Assembly (NCBI GenBank): GCA_004794655.1
Contig: SMMW01000617.1
Location: 15,417,501 to 15,481,500, forward strand
Reading direction: 5' to 3'
DNA: 64,000 bases
From: Marisa cornuarietis
Taxonomy: Eukaryota; Mollusca; Gastropoda; Architaenioglossa; Ampullariidae
Of the stretch, positions 54,834 to 64,000 are shown piece after piece. The position numbers and the translations under genes were made by a program. How positions within the stretch are numbered: position 1 is the stretch's first letter; each line of letters opens with the position of its first letter. Below the pieces are notes generated by a model. The model saw only the letters and a list, made by a program, of their open reading frames with translations, was not told the DNA's origin and did not search any database.

Positions 54834-55930
54834 CAATAAAATATGCAAGCCAAAACAACAACAACACGTTTATCTTACTATCCATTTATAAAGTAATTAA
54901 TATTTTCCCTCCTTTTTCCTTTGTTTATTTCTTCCTTTGTAAAAAAATGTAAATATTTGTCCTTTGTTTCCTGCAGTTTGTTGCCCTTTCTCACTCGACC
55001 TTCCCCCACCAATACGGTCAATGTGCCAAAGGTCTGCCTGCAGCAGACAATGCACAGAGTGGTGGCTGGTCTGCCAGAAATAAAATCCAAACTCAGTCGA
55101 GTCGTTCGTTGGTGTCAATTCCTGTTTTCAATTATCCCTTGAATATTGATGCCTCTGGTACGTAATCAGCTCAACCTGAGACAGAATGCATCGCCGCCCT
55201 AAGGTTCGCACAGAGCTTACCAGCAAAGAGTCTGTCACTAGAATATAGATGTTCAATCGAGTCCAGAGGAAACCCACAAAATTGGAGTAGGGATAAAAAG
55301 AAGTAGTGGTGAAGTGGGGGTATATGCATCTCAAAATTTACGAGTCAAAGAATGCGATGTTTGTTGTTTTCTGACGAAGCTACGACAGTATTTATTCTAA
55401 ACAGCCTTAAATTATGTTCACGGTTACAGGCTTACCAACTACTGAAGCGTTAGCTTTTTTAGTCAAGGGTTGTCTCTTTTATTTCATTTCTGTACTTTTG
55501 ACGAAAGGTAAAATGAAAGATGAAAGATGAAAGTAAGTTTTCACAGAACTTAGAAGTCTAAGAAATGATTTGAATCCTGTGCTGCACGATAGAAGCTCCG
55601 AGTGCAGTGCCATGGGCAATAACAGCAGTCAATTATAAGGACTGCGAACAAAATGAAGGTAAATTGAAAAGAGAATGTAAGAAGACAATACATGCAAAGT
55701 GTGAGTGATGTCCCTTTGCCTGGAGAGGATTTCTTTGCCTTTTTGTCTCTCCTGTCGTGTTCTTCGTTCCCTGGACTTGGTGTGTGTTTTGACGTGCCTG
55801 CCACTGTGAGTGTTGGGTGTGTGGTGTCCCCGGCTCCGGTTCCCTTGTGACCAGAAGGACGTTATAGTCGACGAAAATCGACAAACTTCAGTTCCTTTTG
55901 ACCTTTGTTGATCAGAAGAGAGAGAGAGTG

Positions 55931-55932
<2 letters not shown>

Positions 55933-55981
<49 letters not shown>
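55933..55981. repeat. (GT)n microsatellite
   Basis: About 24 GT units. Confidence 0.95.
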
Positions 55982-55983
<2 letters not shown>

Positions 55984-56324
55984 GGGCTGATTCGTTCTTG
56001 CAGTGTAAATCATGCTGTCTGTGGGATGGACTCCTTGCTAAGAATGTTTCCCTGTTTCTATGGCTTTGCTGTGTGGGCTGCAAATTGTGGTTTATTCTAT
56101 ATTTAGACGCTATCCTTGTTCGGCGTGGATTACAATCTTCTGAATGCATGGGTCATTTTGTAAATATCATCAGCAGATGACATCATCGCTCTCATGGACC
56201 ACCGGACTAAACTATGTCTGGCATCTTGGACTTTGACAAAGCAACATAAGACTTTATGGACAAGTCTGAGCCTCCATTGTCCTTTTATTTCACAAGACGA
56301 TTCTTAATTTAATATATTTGTTTT

Positions 56325-56410
56325 GTGCTTTTTTTGTAAAACGCACAGAGCTCGATGCCAAATGAGGAAGTACGCTCTAGAAGTGATATTATGATCGTCG
56401 TCATTATCGT
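56325..56410 (+). mobile_element. repeat 3' tail (gcgctata type, diverged)
   Basis: tgtaaaacgcacagagctcg is followed by gtacgctctagaagtgatat and trinucleotide repeats; a diverged relative of 50052-50125. The upstream segment near 56250-56290 also matches 17725-17760. Confidence 0.4.
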
Positions 56411-57001
56411 CATCGTCATCATCATCATCTGGGGGAAGGAAATATGCAATGTGCAAAAAATGTAATGATCAAAAACCCACAAAAAGAAAAGATGAGTAAG
56501 AGATAATACATTAATACATATTCATACTTGGACAAGTATTTGCACGTTCACTGGAGACAAAATTCAGGGAGAAACGAAAGTGTGAATGGTGAGTCAGATA
56601 CCTGAAGAGATGTCAGGTGTGCATACGTGGTTATTTTATATCCTTGATTGGTATTGGAAGTTATGAGGTTGTTCGACGTACACCATAGGCATAATCTGGT
56701 GTGATGTGCATGGGTATTTAGTATGTTAGGATTGGTATGCAAGTCTATTTGACGTACATAGTTCCTTATGTGATGTGGCACGCGAGGCTGTTTGACGTTC
56801 GTGGTTATTTGACGATCATTGTTATCAGGCGACATTAGCTGGCGTGTTGACGCATGTGCTGGTGTTTTGTTGTTTTGATGTTAAAAACAAGTTGAGTTGT
56901 GACGATTTGCCTGTCTTTTGTGACAAATAGTGCGTCTGCACGAGATTCTAGCATCTTGCCTAAAGGCTGTCAGCTGTCTCTCCAGAGTGACACTCGTTAA
57001 T

Positions 57002-57057
57002 GACCCACGCTGTCATTAAAGACCCACGCTGTCGTTAAAAACCCACGCTGTTGTTAA
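57002..57057 (+). repeat. 19-bp tandem repeat, three copies
   Basis: gacccacgctgtcattaaa, then gtcgttaaa and gttgttaaa variants of the same unit. Confidence 0.9.
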
Positions 57058-57621
57058 ATTCTAACAAGGTGTAATTTAAAAAAAGAGTTTGTTAATTATT
57101 GGATACATACCTCATGTTTGTACATGGCTATGTTTAACGTGTGACTATCTGTGCATATGGGAGAGCTGGGACCAGAGGTTAATTAATGGTATCTATGTAC
57201 AAACGTGACGTCATGATTCTGACCTCTTTCTGTGCATGGCAATGTGTGTAAGCAGATTTTGGGGAAATAGTTCCTTGCACTAAGATTTATCCAGTCATTT
57301 GAAAAAAATTACAACCCACTAGTCCTTTAAAGACTCGCTTTTGTTAAAACCGATTGTGTACTTGTGGAGAGAACAACTACCTGCATTCCATTCCCACGTG
57401 TATGCAAGCGTGTTGATGAGTGCAAGAGAAAGGCTTGGCTAAACGACCACCTTTTAACACCTGTCCTTTGGTCATGAAATCAAATTTCAGTGAGAGATCT
57501 TTTTGTACAAACATCCCGAGGAATGCTGGTGGGCGTTGTGTGGCTGGGGCTGAGTGAAAACCTTTGCGTACTGGGATACATGATATGTTATTACGGAGTT
57601 AAGCGACTCAAGATTACACTG

Positions 57622-57706
57622 ATTCATCGCAGGCCCTTCGCACGCCGTAAAATGTTTTCTTCTGTAATGAGAAACACTAGGCCTCTAGTTGCGCGCCAAG
57701 AATAGT
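57622..57706. repeat. dispersed repeat, copy 1
   Basis: Shares tacactgattcat, ttcttctgtaatga and aaacactaggcct with the copy at 58890-58976. The - strand reads GLVFLITEEN here and DLVFFIIEDN in the other copy, suggesting a fragment of a coding element. Confidence 0.6.
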
Positions 57707-57951
57707 CGTTAATTGGAAGGTGAGTCCTCTGGATAATCACTCAAAAACATCTTGCTGTCGAGCTGAACGATCAGGCTTAGACATTTATTTCACCGTTAGA
57801 CATTGCATTTAAAGAAAAACTAGTCAGCTGTTTTTCCAGAAAAAAAAACATTAGGCAATCTTTTAGTTTTAATTTCAGGTTTTACGCAGTCACGTGACAC
57901 TGAATGAGAGCAAAATATGAGTGTTTCTTCGTCAACAAGCGCGAGTGTGTG

Positions 57952-57952
<1 letters not shown>

Positions 57953-58012
<60 letters not shown>
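57953..58012. repeat. (GT)n microsatellite
   Basis: About 30 GT units. Confidence 0.95.
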
Positions 58013-58013
<1 letters not shown>

Positions 58014-58222
58014 CTGCTCGACCATTCCAGTCCACAGCCTTTCTGTATTTTTCCTTTTATACATGAATGACCGCCTGTCCCGAAAAAGTCTAACTCTACC
58101 TAGGTTTGTTTCCTCTTTTCTCTTTCTCTGTTCTTATTCTCCCTGGCAGACAAACAGGATGGAATGATTTTATCATTTGTTTTGCCTCGTTAATTAGACC
58201 CTTTTCTTTTCAAAGTAGATAA

Positions 58223-58223
58223 A

Positions 58224-58271
<48 letters not shown>

Positions 58272-58295
58272 GGACGGACGGACGGACGGACGGAC
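58223..58295. repeat. (GACA)n switching to (GACG)n
   Basis: About twelve GACA units then about six GACG units, a clean single-base change spreading through one end of the array. Confidence 0.93.
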
Positions 58296-58889
58296 CTAAA
58301 ATTAGTAGTTAGGTCAGGTCATCGATCACTAGGGGCACCAGACAGCTTAAAGAGTTAAACAGTCTAGTCGAGCGAAATGTCCGTAGAGTTGATCAACTTT
58401 CCTATTTACGGACTCCTGTCACAGTAGCTCCCAACGGCTTGGAGCCAGCTGTTCCCTCTTAGCAACAGCTGAGCAGCCAACACGTTCTGGAATACAGAAG
58501 ACTGTCCTCCCTGAGCGACAGGAGACAGTGACTTTGCAAGAGGAAGGGAGTGGCTGGGAGGCTGCTATCGAATTTCTTTGTCACTAAATGAAGGACTGAT
58601 GGATGGGCGCTCTTCTTTTGGTGTACTTACGGCCACCCTGGGAAAAAAAAGGCCTAATGAGGAGGAGAAAAAAATGTTTGGCGGAATTAACGTTATATGG
58701 CTCTTCCAACTGAAGAGGCAAGAAATCTTCCTTTTTATTTCCTTTACATAACACCGGTGTTCGCTGTGTTTTTCTGCACGAATCTCCTTTCCGTAGTAGC
58801 TCCAAATTGGTTGTGTGTGGGTGGGCAGGTGTGGAGGGCGAACTTTACTTGGATGCGTGGTAAGTCCCCATGGTGATAAGCAATTCACG

Positions 58890-58976
58890 ATTCTACTGAT
58901 TCATGTGAGACATTTTAGCACACCATGCCATGTTGTCTTCTATAATGAAAAATACTAGGTCTTTGATGCTAAGAAG
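58890..58976. repeat. dispersed repeat, copy 2
   Basis: Partner of 57622-57706 in the same orientation. The - strand open frame extends to about 59183 without recognisable domain. Confidence 0.6.
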
Positions 58977-59254
58977 TTTCATTACATTCTGATGGCAGCG
59001 TTGGACGATGCAGTGATACGTCTGTTTAGTTTCATGTTGTTTCGTGTGCTCCTCAGTTTTTGTTTTTTCAGTAAAAAGATACTTTAGTATTTGATGACAT
59101 GACAAATCTGTGGGATCAAATGCTAAACGAGTTTTTAAACTGATCTTTTCTTCAAACATTTTAGAGGAGGCTTCGGACACCACGCGAGATAAAAATCGAT
59201 GTGTTTATTCAACCTCGGTGGTTGTGAAAGTGTGCTACTGAAATGCTCGACCTA

Positions 59255-59257
<3 letters not shown>

Positions 59258-59338
<81 letters not shown>

Positions 59339-59353
59339 ACACACACACACACA
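59258..59353. repeat. (CA)n microsatellite, the longest CA tract here
   Basis: About 47 CA units with one TA interruption at 59333. Confidence 0.95.
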
Positions 59354-59643
59354 GAGTTTCTGTATTCCAAGCCTGAAGCTGTCTATAACCAGTCTACACA
59401 GTATAAAATAGCAGCGCAAAACAGTCTTGAATATATACAAAAGATATAAAAGTAACAAACATTGAATAAAAAATTATGAAAACAAAAACAAACCAACAAT
59501 AATATTTTGGGGGATGAAAGGTACACGAAATATGTGTCATGATACATGACAGTACAGTACCGCTGTCGAAAGAAAGCCAAACGCAGTAAATGGGAAAAAA
59601 TATCACCCCTGCCCACAAAAGTTTTGTACCCTGAAAAGCAGTC

Positions 59644-59646
<3 letters not shown>

Positions 59647-59690
<44 letters not shown>

Positions 59691-59737
59691 ACACACACAG
59701 AGGGAGAGAGAGAGAAAACACACACACACACACACAG
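59647..59737. repeat. (CA)n, (GA)n, (CA)n compound microsatellite
   Basis: CA to 59699, GA-rich 59700-59715, CA again to 59737. Confidence 0.93.
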
Positions 59738-60299
59738 AGTACACATGCATTTATATACATACATAATCTGACATAAACAGATACCAACACTGCTTGCTGG
59801 ACATCGTGAAGACATTTTTGTCACAGTAAGTGATCTGTGTGGCAGATCTCAAGCATATTTCAGAGAATAAACTAAGCCATAAAACCTCAAACGACTCACT
59901 AGCCCTGGAAACTTGCTGATGGATGCGCTGTGACTGCTCGTCTTCCCAGTTTGCTGCATCATCTTATACCAAGGGCGATATATCTCGACTGTCGCTAGTC
60001 ATTATCCTTCAGGGAGTCGGCATCTCCATCACCTCATACATCACCATGTCGACAAAATGAGGCGTTGTCTCCTCCTTCTCCCATCGTGAGTAGCGCTCCT
60101 TTGCTAGAGAGGAGCATTAAGAAATGGAAAATGAGCACTCCAGTACTCAATTGAGAGTAACCTTTGTTTTTGTAAATCTCCGTCCTGAAGTATTTAAACC
60201 CTTTATGAACCCTCCTGCAAATTAAACAGCTAAGACAGAAGGTCTCATGACCCCAGTTTCCTCTCAGGGGCAGTAGTTATGAAGCGAGATTAAGGTTTA

Positions 60300-60465
60300 T
60301 CACTCGTAAAATGGAGGTTTAGTAACATGATAACACACAACTCACACTCAGAGATATGAAGGAGCCGAGATTCAGACCAAAAAAAAAAAAAACCCATCCG
60401 ATTTTTACCGCCATGATGACTGTGCTGTAGTCATTACACCACCAACCGCCTTAGATTTCTAGCAC
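60300..60465 (-). mobile_element. tRNA-derived SINE, inverted and interrupted
   Basis: On the - strand, ggttggtggtgtaatgacta (A-box-like) is followed, after a T-run, by ggtctgaatctcggctcc (B-box-like). The T14 run between the boxes looks like an internal expansion or insertion. Confidence 0.5.
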
Positions 60466-61779
60466 GAGTGGGTGGGGGCGAAGTAGAAGACCTCAGTTGT
60501 TAACCTGAGAAACTTTGGACAGTGACAAACCACAGCTGTGCGAGGAAGACTTCGACTTTTTTCCCCCGATGCCAGTTATTGACCATCGCTCTTTTTGGAG
60601 TTTGAAGAGAAATTAAAAAGTCGTTCCGATATCTCACCAGAATTTGCAAGTGTGTGCAAGTGATCTGAAAATCATTCTGTAGAAAAATTAGAGACAAATA
60701 ATCTGAACCACAATGCACCAAACACCAAAAATGTTTAGCATAGGAACTGTTTCTCCAGCTGTAAGGGAGAAAGCATTACGAGGAACTTTAGTCTTAGAGG
60801 AACAATTACTTACACCGAAACCATTTTTTCTCCCTAAACCCTTCTTCTACATTTATTTTCTCATTTAAATCAAAATTTAAATCAAAATGTCGATAACTGT
60901 TCCTGTAGTTTCTGAAAAAGGGAGACAGCTTAAAAAAAAAGTATAACACAAATGAATGAAGCTGAAGTGTGTGGAGCGGGTAGAGGGTAAACTATTCATT
61001 TATTATTCTTATTATTATTCGAATGTGAAAAGTAAGCTTCCTTTATTGTGGTCTTCGACATCAGTTTGCCTCACACGCTCAGCAATAATTTATCAAACGT
61101 TTTTTGTTGTTGTTTACAGGGCTAACTTTGGATAATTTTCTCAGGGTATTCAGGTTTCCTCCCCTTACCTTGTGTGTGCGTGCGCGTGAATGTGCATTAG
61201 ATGGCTGCCCTATTGTTCTGTTCGTATTCCTTGTGTTTGCAAGTGTATGTGAAGTCCTTTAAGCCCGCCTTTGGTGGTAACGATTTCTTTGATTTTCCTT
61301 CATTTCAATTCAGAATGGGTGAAAACAGTCAGATTTGATGAGACGGTCGCCCAGTCTTTACTGTCAGTCGAGCTGTCGGCTCGCGTTAAGGGACAAAAAT
61401 TTATTTCATCAATCAGTGCAGCAGCCCTCATACATGACCACCATAATTCACTAGAAAAATGTCATTTAATCTTTCAGAGAGGAACAGAACAGATAAAAAA
61501 ATGTGTAGATTTCCTTCAAATTCATCATCTATCGACTTTTAAGAAATGAGCAGTTGACTGTCATACACACTAAATGCAAGTTTTAACACATTACACTCAA
61601 GGGAACTGGTCAGTTATATTGGGCGAGAGATTACGGTGTTGCAAAGTTTTTCTTTCAAAACCTTTTTCACTTTAGGCCACTTATGACTGTGTTATAGCTT
61701 TGAGTCCTCTTAGCTTGAGATGGCTCTAAAGAATTCCGGTTACAATCTATCACTGAACTGCTGCATCTGTCTTCTGTCT

Positions 61780-62060
61780 GATGTTATCCCGGTTAATCCC
61801 GCTCTACGGGATGTGGAATGATAGGGGGAAAAAAAATCCCGATAGAAGACAGCGGCTCTTTAACGGCAGTTGCTGGATGTTCGACGGCAATATCATTCCC
61901 TATACGCGAAAAGACAGGTGTACCCTCTGGTGGCCGGGCTGCCCCCAAGAAAACAGACAGCCTAAGGGGAGGGAGTGAGTATCAGCTCAGGGATTTGATG
62001 CTTGTGCGCACGGACCGAAGGGCATCAGCTGCTCAATCCGACGCCCTCGTCTGCTGAGCC
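61780..62060 (-). mobile_element. tRNA-derived SINE, second family, inverted
   Basis: On the - strand, gctcagcagacgagggcgtc (A-box-like), ggattgagcagctgatgcc (anticodon-arm-like) and aagcatcaaatccctgagc (B-box-like) follow each other with tRNA spacing. A non-tRNA body follows with an A/T run near 61830. It differs from the gagttcagatct family. Confidence 0.5.
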
Positions 62061-62529
62061 TCTTCGAACGGCGCCAACGCGCGTGATCCAATGAAAGCCT
62101 ACCGTTCTGAAGCATTAAGAACGAAGTTAAAGGTCTACAAGAGTCCAAAAATGTTTTCAAAACTCTGGGCTGCGCTCAGTACTAGATTCTATATCTGATT
62201 GAATCTAAGCCCCATCCAGTCTCTCTCTCTAAACAGGCCGGAAACGCATCCCTGCAAAGACCATTGAAGCTACGGAGTTACTGACGTCTGCGGGTATTAT
62301 GGACCGATCTCACCCATTTGCTGTTGCCATGATAGCGTAAGGTTAGCCGAGTAGATTCCTTCGAGCGTAGTCATGAAGGGGAGATAAAACTATATCTGCA
62401 GTGGTCTGAAATAATGAAGAAGGGAATTTAGAAGCAGTGTAAGCAGCCACTCCGTCATGCAAGTGGCTTTAAGTTCTACAAGCGAGTAAAACGTTTTTCT
62501 GTGTAAGTTCATTCGTTCGTTCCTTGACT

Positions 62530-62829
62530 GGTCTCAGCTCTCCACCAGCTATACTGGTCCACTGGTGTCAGCTCTACACCAGCTAGTCCACTGATGTCAG
62601 CTCTCCACCAGCTATACTGATCCACCGGTTTCAGCTCTCCACAAGCTATACTGATCCACTGGTTTCAGCTCTCCACCAGTTATACTGATCCACCGGTGTC
62701 ACCTCTCCACCAGTTATACTGATCCACCGGTGTCACCTCTCCACCAGGTATACTGATCCACCGGTGTCAGCTCTCTACCAGTTATACTGATCCACCTGTG
62801 TCAGCTCTCCACCAGCTATACTGGTCCAG
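62530..62829 (+). repeat. 34-bp minisatellite, nine units
   Basis: The unit consists of tgtcagctctccaccag followed by ttatactgatccaccgg, with variants agcta/agtta/aggta and ccactgg/ccaccgg. One unit is shortened by about five bases. Variants are ordered: units 1 and 9 share actggtcca, the middle units share actgatccaccgg, consistent with local expansion from the centre. Confidence 0.95.
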
Positions 62830-63288
62830 TGCTGCTCCTCGTAAACCTGGATAGACGCAGCGGGTAACAAGGCTAGCCACTTAGGCCCGTTTTGAACGGC
62901 GCTAAGCAGGTTCTGCATGGTGTGGCCAGTCCAATGAGTGAGCGTCGCTCAGCGAAAGTTTATCAAAATCTGGGTGAATAGTCCTGCTTGTTTCTCGAGA
63001 TGCAGGCCGACAAACATCATGTAAATGGAGACAAGAGTGTGAAACTATTTACTAAATGCTTTAAAATGTGTGGCAGCGCATGATTTGAGATAACCATATA
63101 GCAACCGAAATCTTCGATGCGAAATTTAATCCTGGACACCACTCTCCTCTGCATTTTTAGCACGATTTAGGCATTTTTGTAGGTGAGTGGGTCTACACTT
63201 TTTGCATTCACTCTTCCTGTGAATACTGACTCGTGATATTTGTTTGTATACATGCGTGCGTACGCATGTGTGTGCGTGTTTATATAGT

Positions 63289-63337
<49 letters not shown>

Positions 63338-64000
63338 ACTGCTTTTCAGGATTAAAAAGTTTGGGGGCTTTTTCACATTTATTGGGTTTGTGGTAGAGCT
63401 GTACTGCCGCGTATTGATATTTCGAATAACTTTCATCGCGAAACGTATTATTGTTGGTTTGCTTTTGTTTTCGTATTTTTATTCAATGTCTGGTACCTTT
63501 TCTCCTTTTTCAATGCAGGCACTTGTGTTTATGTCTTTTTTAAGCATTCAAAGTTGTTTTTACCATTGCTATTTTATTGGAATATATGTATTGATTATAG
63601 ACAGCACCAGGCTTGGAATATAAACAATAGCAGAGCGTATTGTAAAAAGACATATGAAGGATATCCATCAGAGATAGAACAATTAAGCATGACTTCCATT
63701 AAGTCTTGCTGAAAGAATTGTAAGAGGTTAGGAAAATGAAACGTCTTTTGTTTTTGATAATGTATATAGTCTTAATAGAAACAGTCCAGAATTTTATAAG
63801 GATTAAAGAAAAAGAAAAACAATTACAGATGCACACGTTAACAAAAATCATAGGTGAAGATTGGAATCTAGCTTTAATTGTAAATGTTGACAACAACTAC
63901 AAACAAGCATGCAATTCAAAGAAAGCATCATGATTTTAATGGACAATCTTGAATTTGCAGATACATGGAAACAACTTAATCGTGGGATAAAACGTTATAC
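62830..64000. other. intergenic to window end, no gene recognised
   Basis: AT-rich sequence with a (GT)n tract at 63290-63336; nothing else recognised. Confidence 0.5.
63290..63336. repeat. (GT)n microsatellite
   Basis: About 23 GT units. Confidence 0.95.

Larger units (their letters stand above)
54834..57000. other. intergenic, no gene recognised
   Basis: Contains the GT tract, a gcgctata-type tail at 56325-56410 ending in CGTCAT-like trinucleotides, and a degenerate stretch with repeated tatttgacgt words around 56740-56820. Confidence 0.5.
57058..62525. other. intergenic, no gene recognised
   Basis: Contains microsatellites, two SINEs and a shared ~85-bp repeat (57622-57706 and 58890-58976), all listed separately. 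An open frame at 61271-61549 follows a good acceptor-like tract but has no known domain. Confidence 0.5.

Overview
The window is eukaryotic nuclear DNA. It has split genes with canonical GT-AG introns, very abundant di-, tri- and tetranucleotide microsatellites, tRNA-derived SINEs and decayed non-LTR retrotransposons. There are no operons, ribosome-binding sites or bacterial genes. The mix of SINE tails, RT tails and low gene density suggests a lophotrochozoan, most likely a mollusc. That is an inference from general knowledge, not a database result.

Two genes can be supported. (1) Positions 263-4565 on the + strand carry the last six exons of an ABCA-family lipid transporter, closest in motif wording to ABCA3. 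They encode the second nucleotide-binding domain and the C-terminal regulatory tail (399 residues in one open frame across six exons). The 5' part of the gene lies outside the window. (2) On the - strand I infer an unrecognised gene running from a TATA/initiator promoter near 35540, through a 5' UTR exon (35509-35376), a large GC-rich first coding exon (31030-29946), a cysteine-rich exon (22546-22426) and a fourth exon (13099 or 13129 down to about 12964). The exon phases match (0, 1, 1). The product would be about 444 residues: an N-terminal signal peptide or signal anchor, a long Ser/Pro-rich region with dibasic sites, and six cysteines packed into 28 residues. The first coding exon and its donor are strong, the cysteine-rich exon is good, and the last exon and the 3' end are tentative.

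Layout: 1-4.7 kb ABCA gene; 4.7-12.9 kb no convincing gene, T-rich blocks and a 41-bp tandem repeat; 12.9-35.8 kb the inferred - strand gene, whose introns hold all four long (GATA)n tracts of the window, a degenerate ~24-bp satellite (18.1-18.9 kb), a direct ~270-bp duplication (20.0 and 20.8 kb) with an inverted repeat between the copies, and compound CTG/ATG repeats; 35.8-64 kb gene-poor DNA made of repeat remnants. These remnants include a CR1/L2-like RT tail (36.4-37.0 kb), a MITE (46.4 kb), a Tigger/pogo transposase fragment (48.8-49.0 kb), a cluster of three retrotransposon 3' ends on both strands (52.5-54.8 kb), SINEs, and a 34-bp minisatellite of nine units (62.5-62.8 kb).

The most interesting pattern is the second gene. 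It is a possible cysteine-rich secreted or type II membrane protein with CRE-like sites upstream, and each of its three introns contains one or two very long, nearly pure GATA tracts that are absent elsewhere in the window. All reading was by eye; no alignments or predictions were run.
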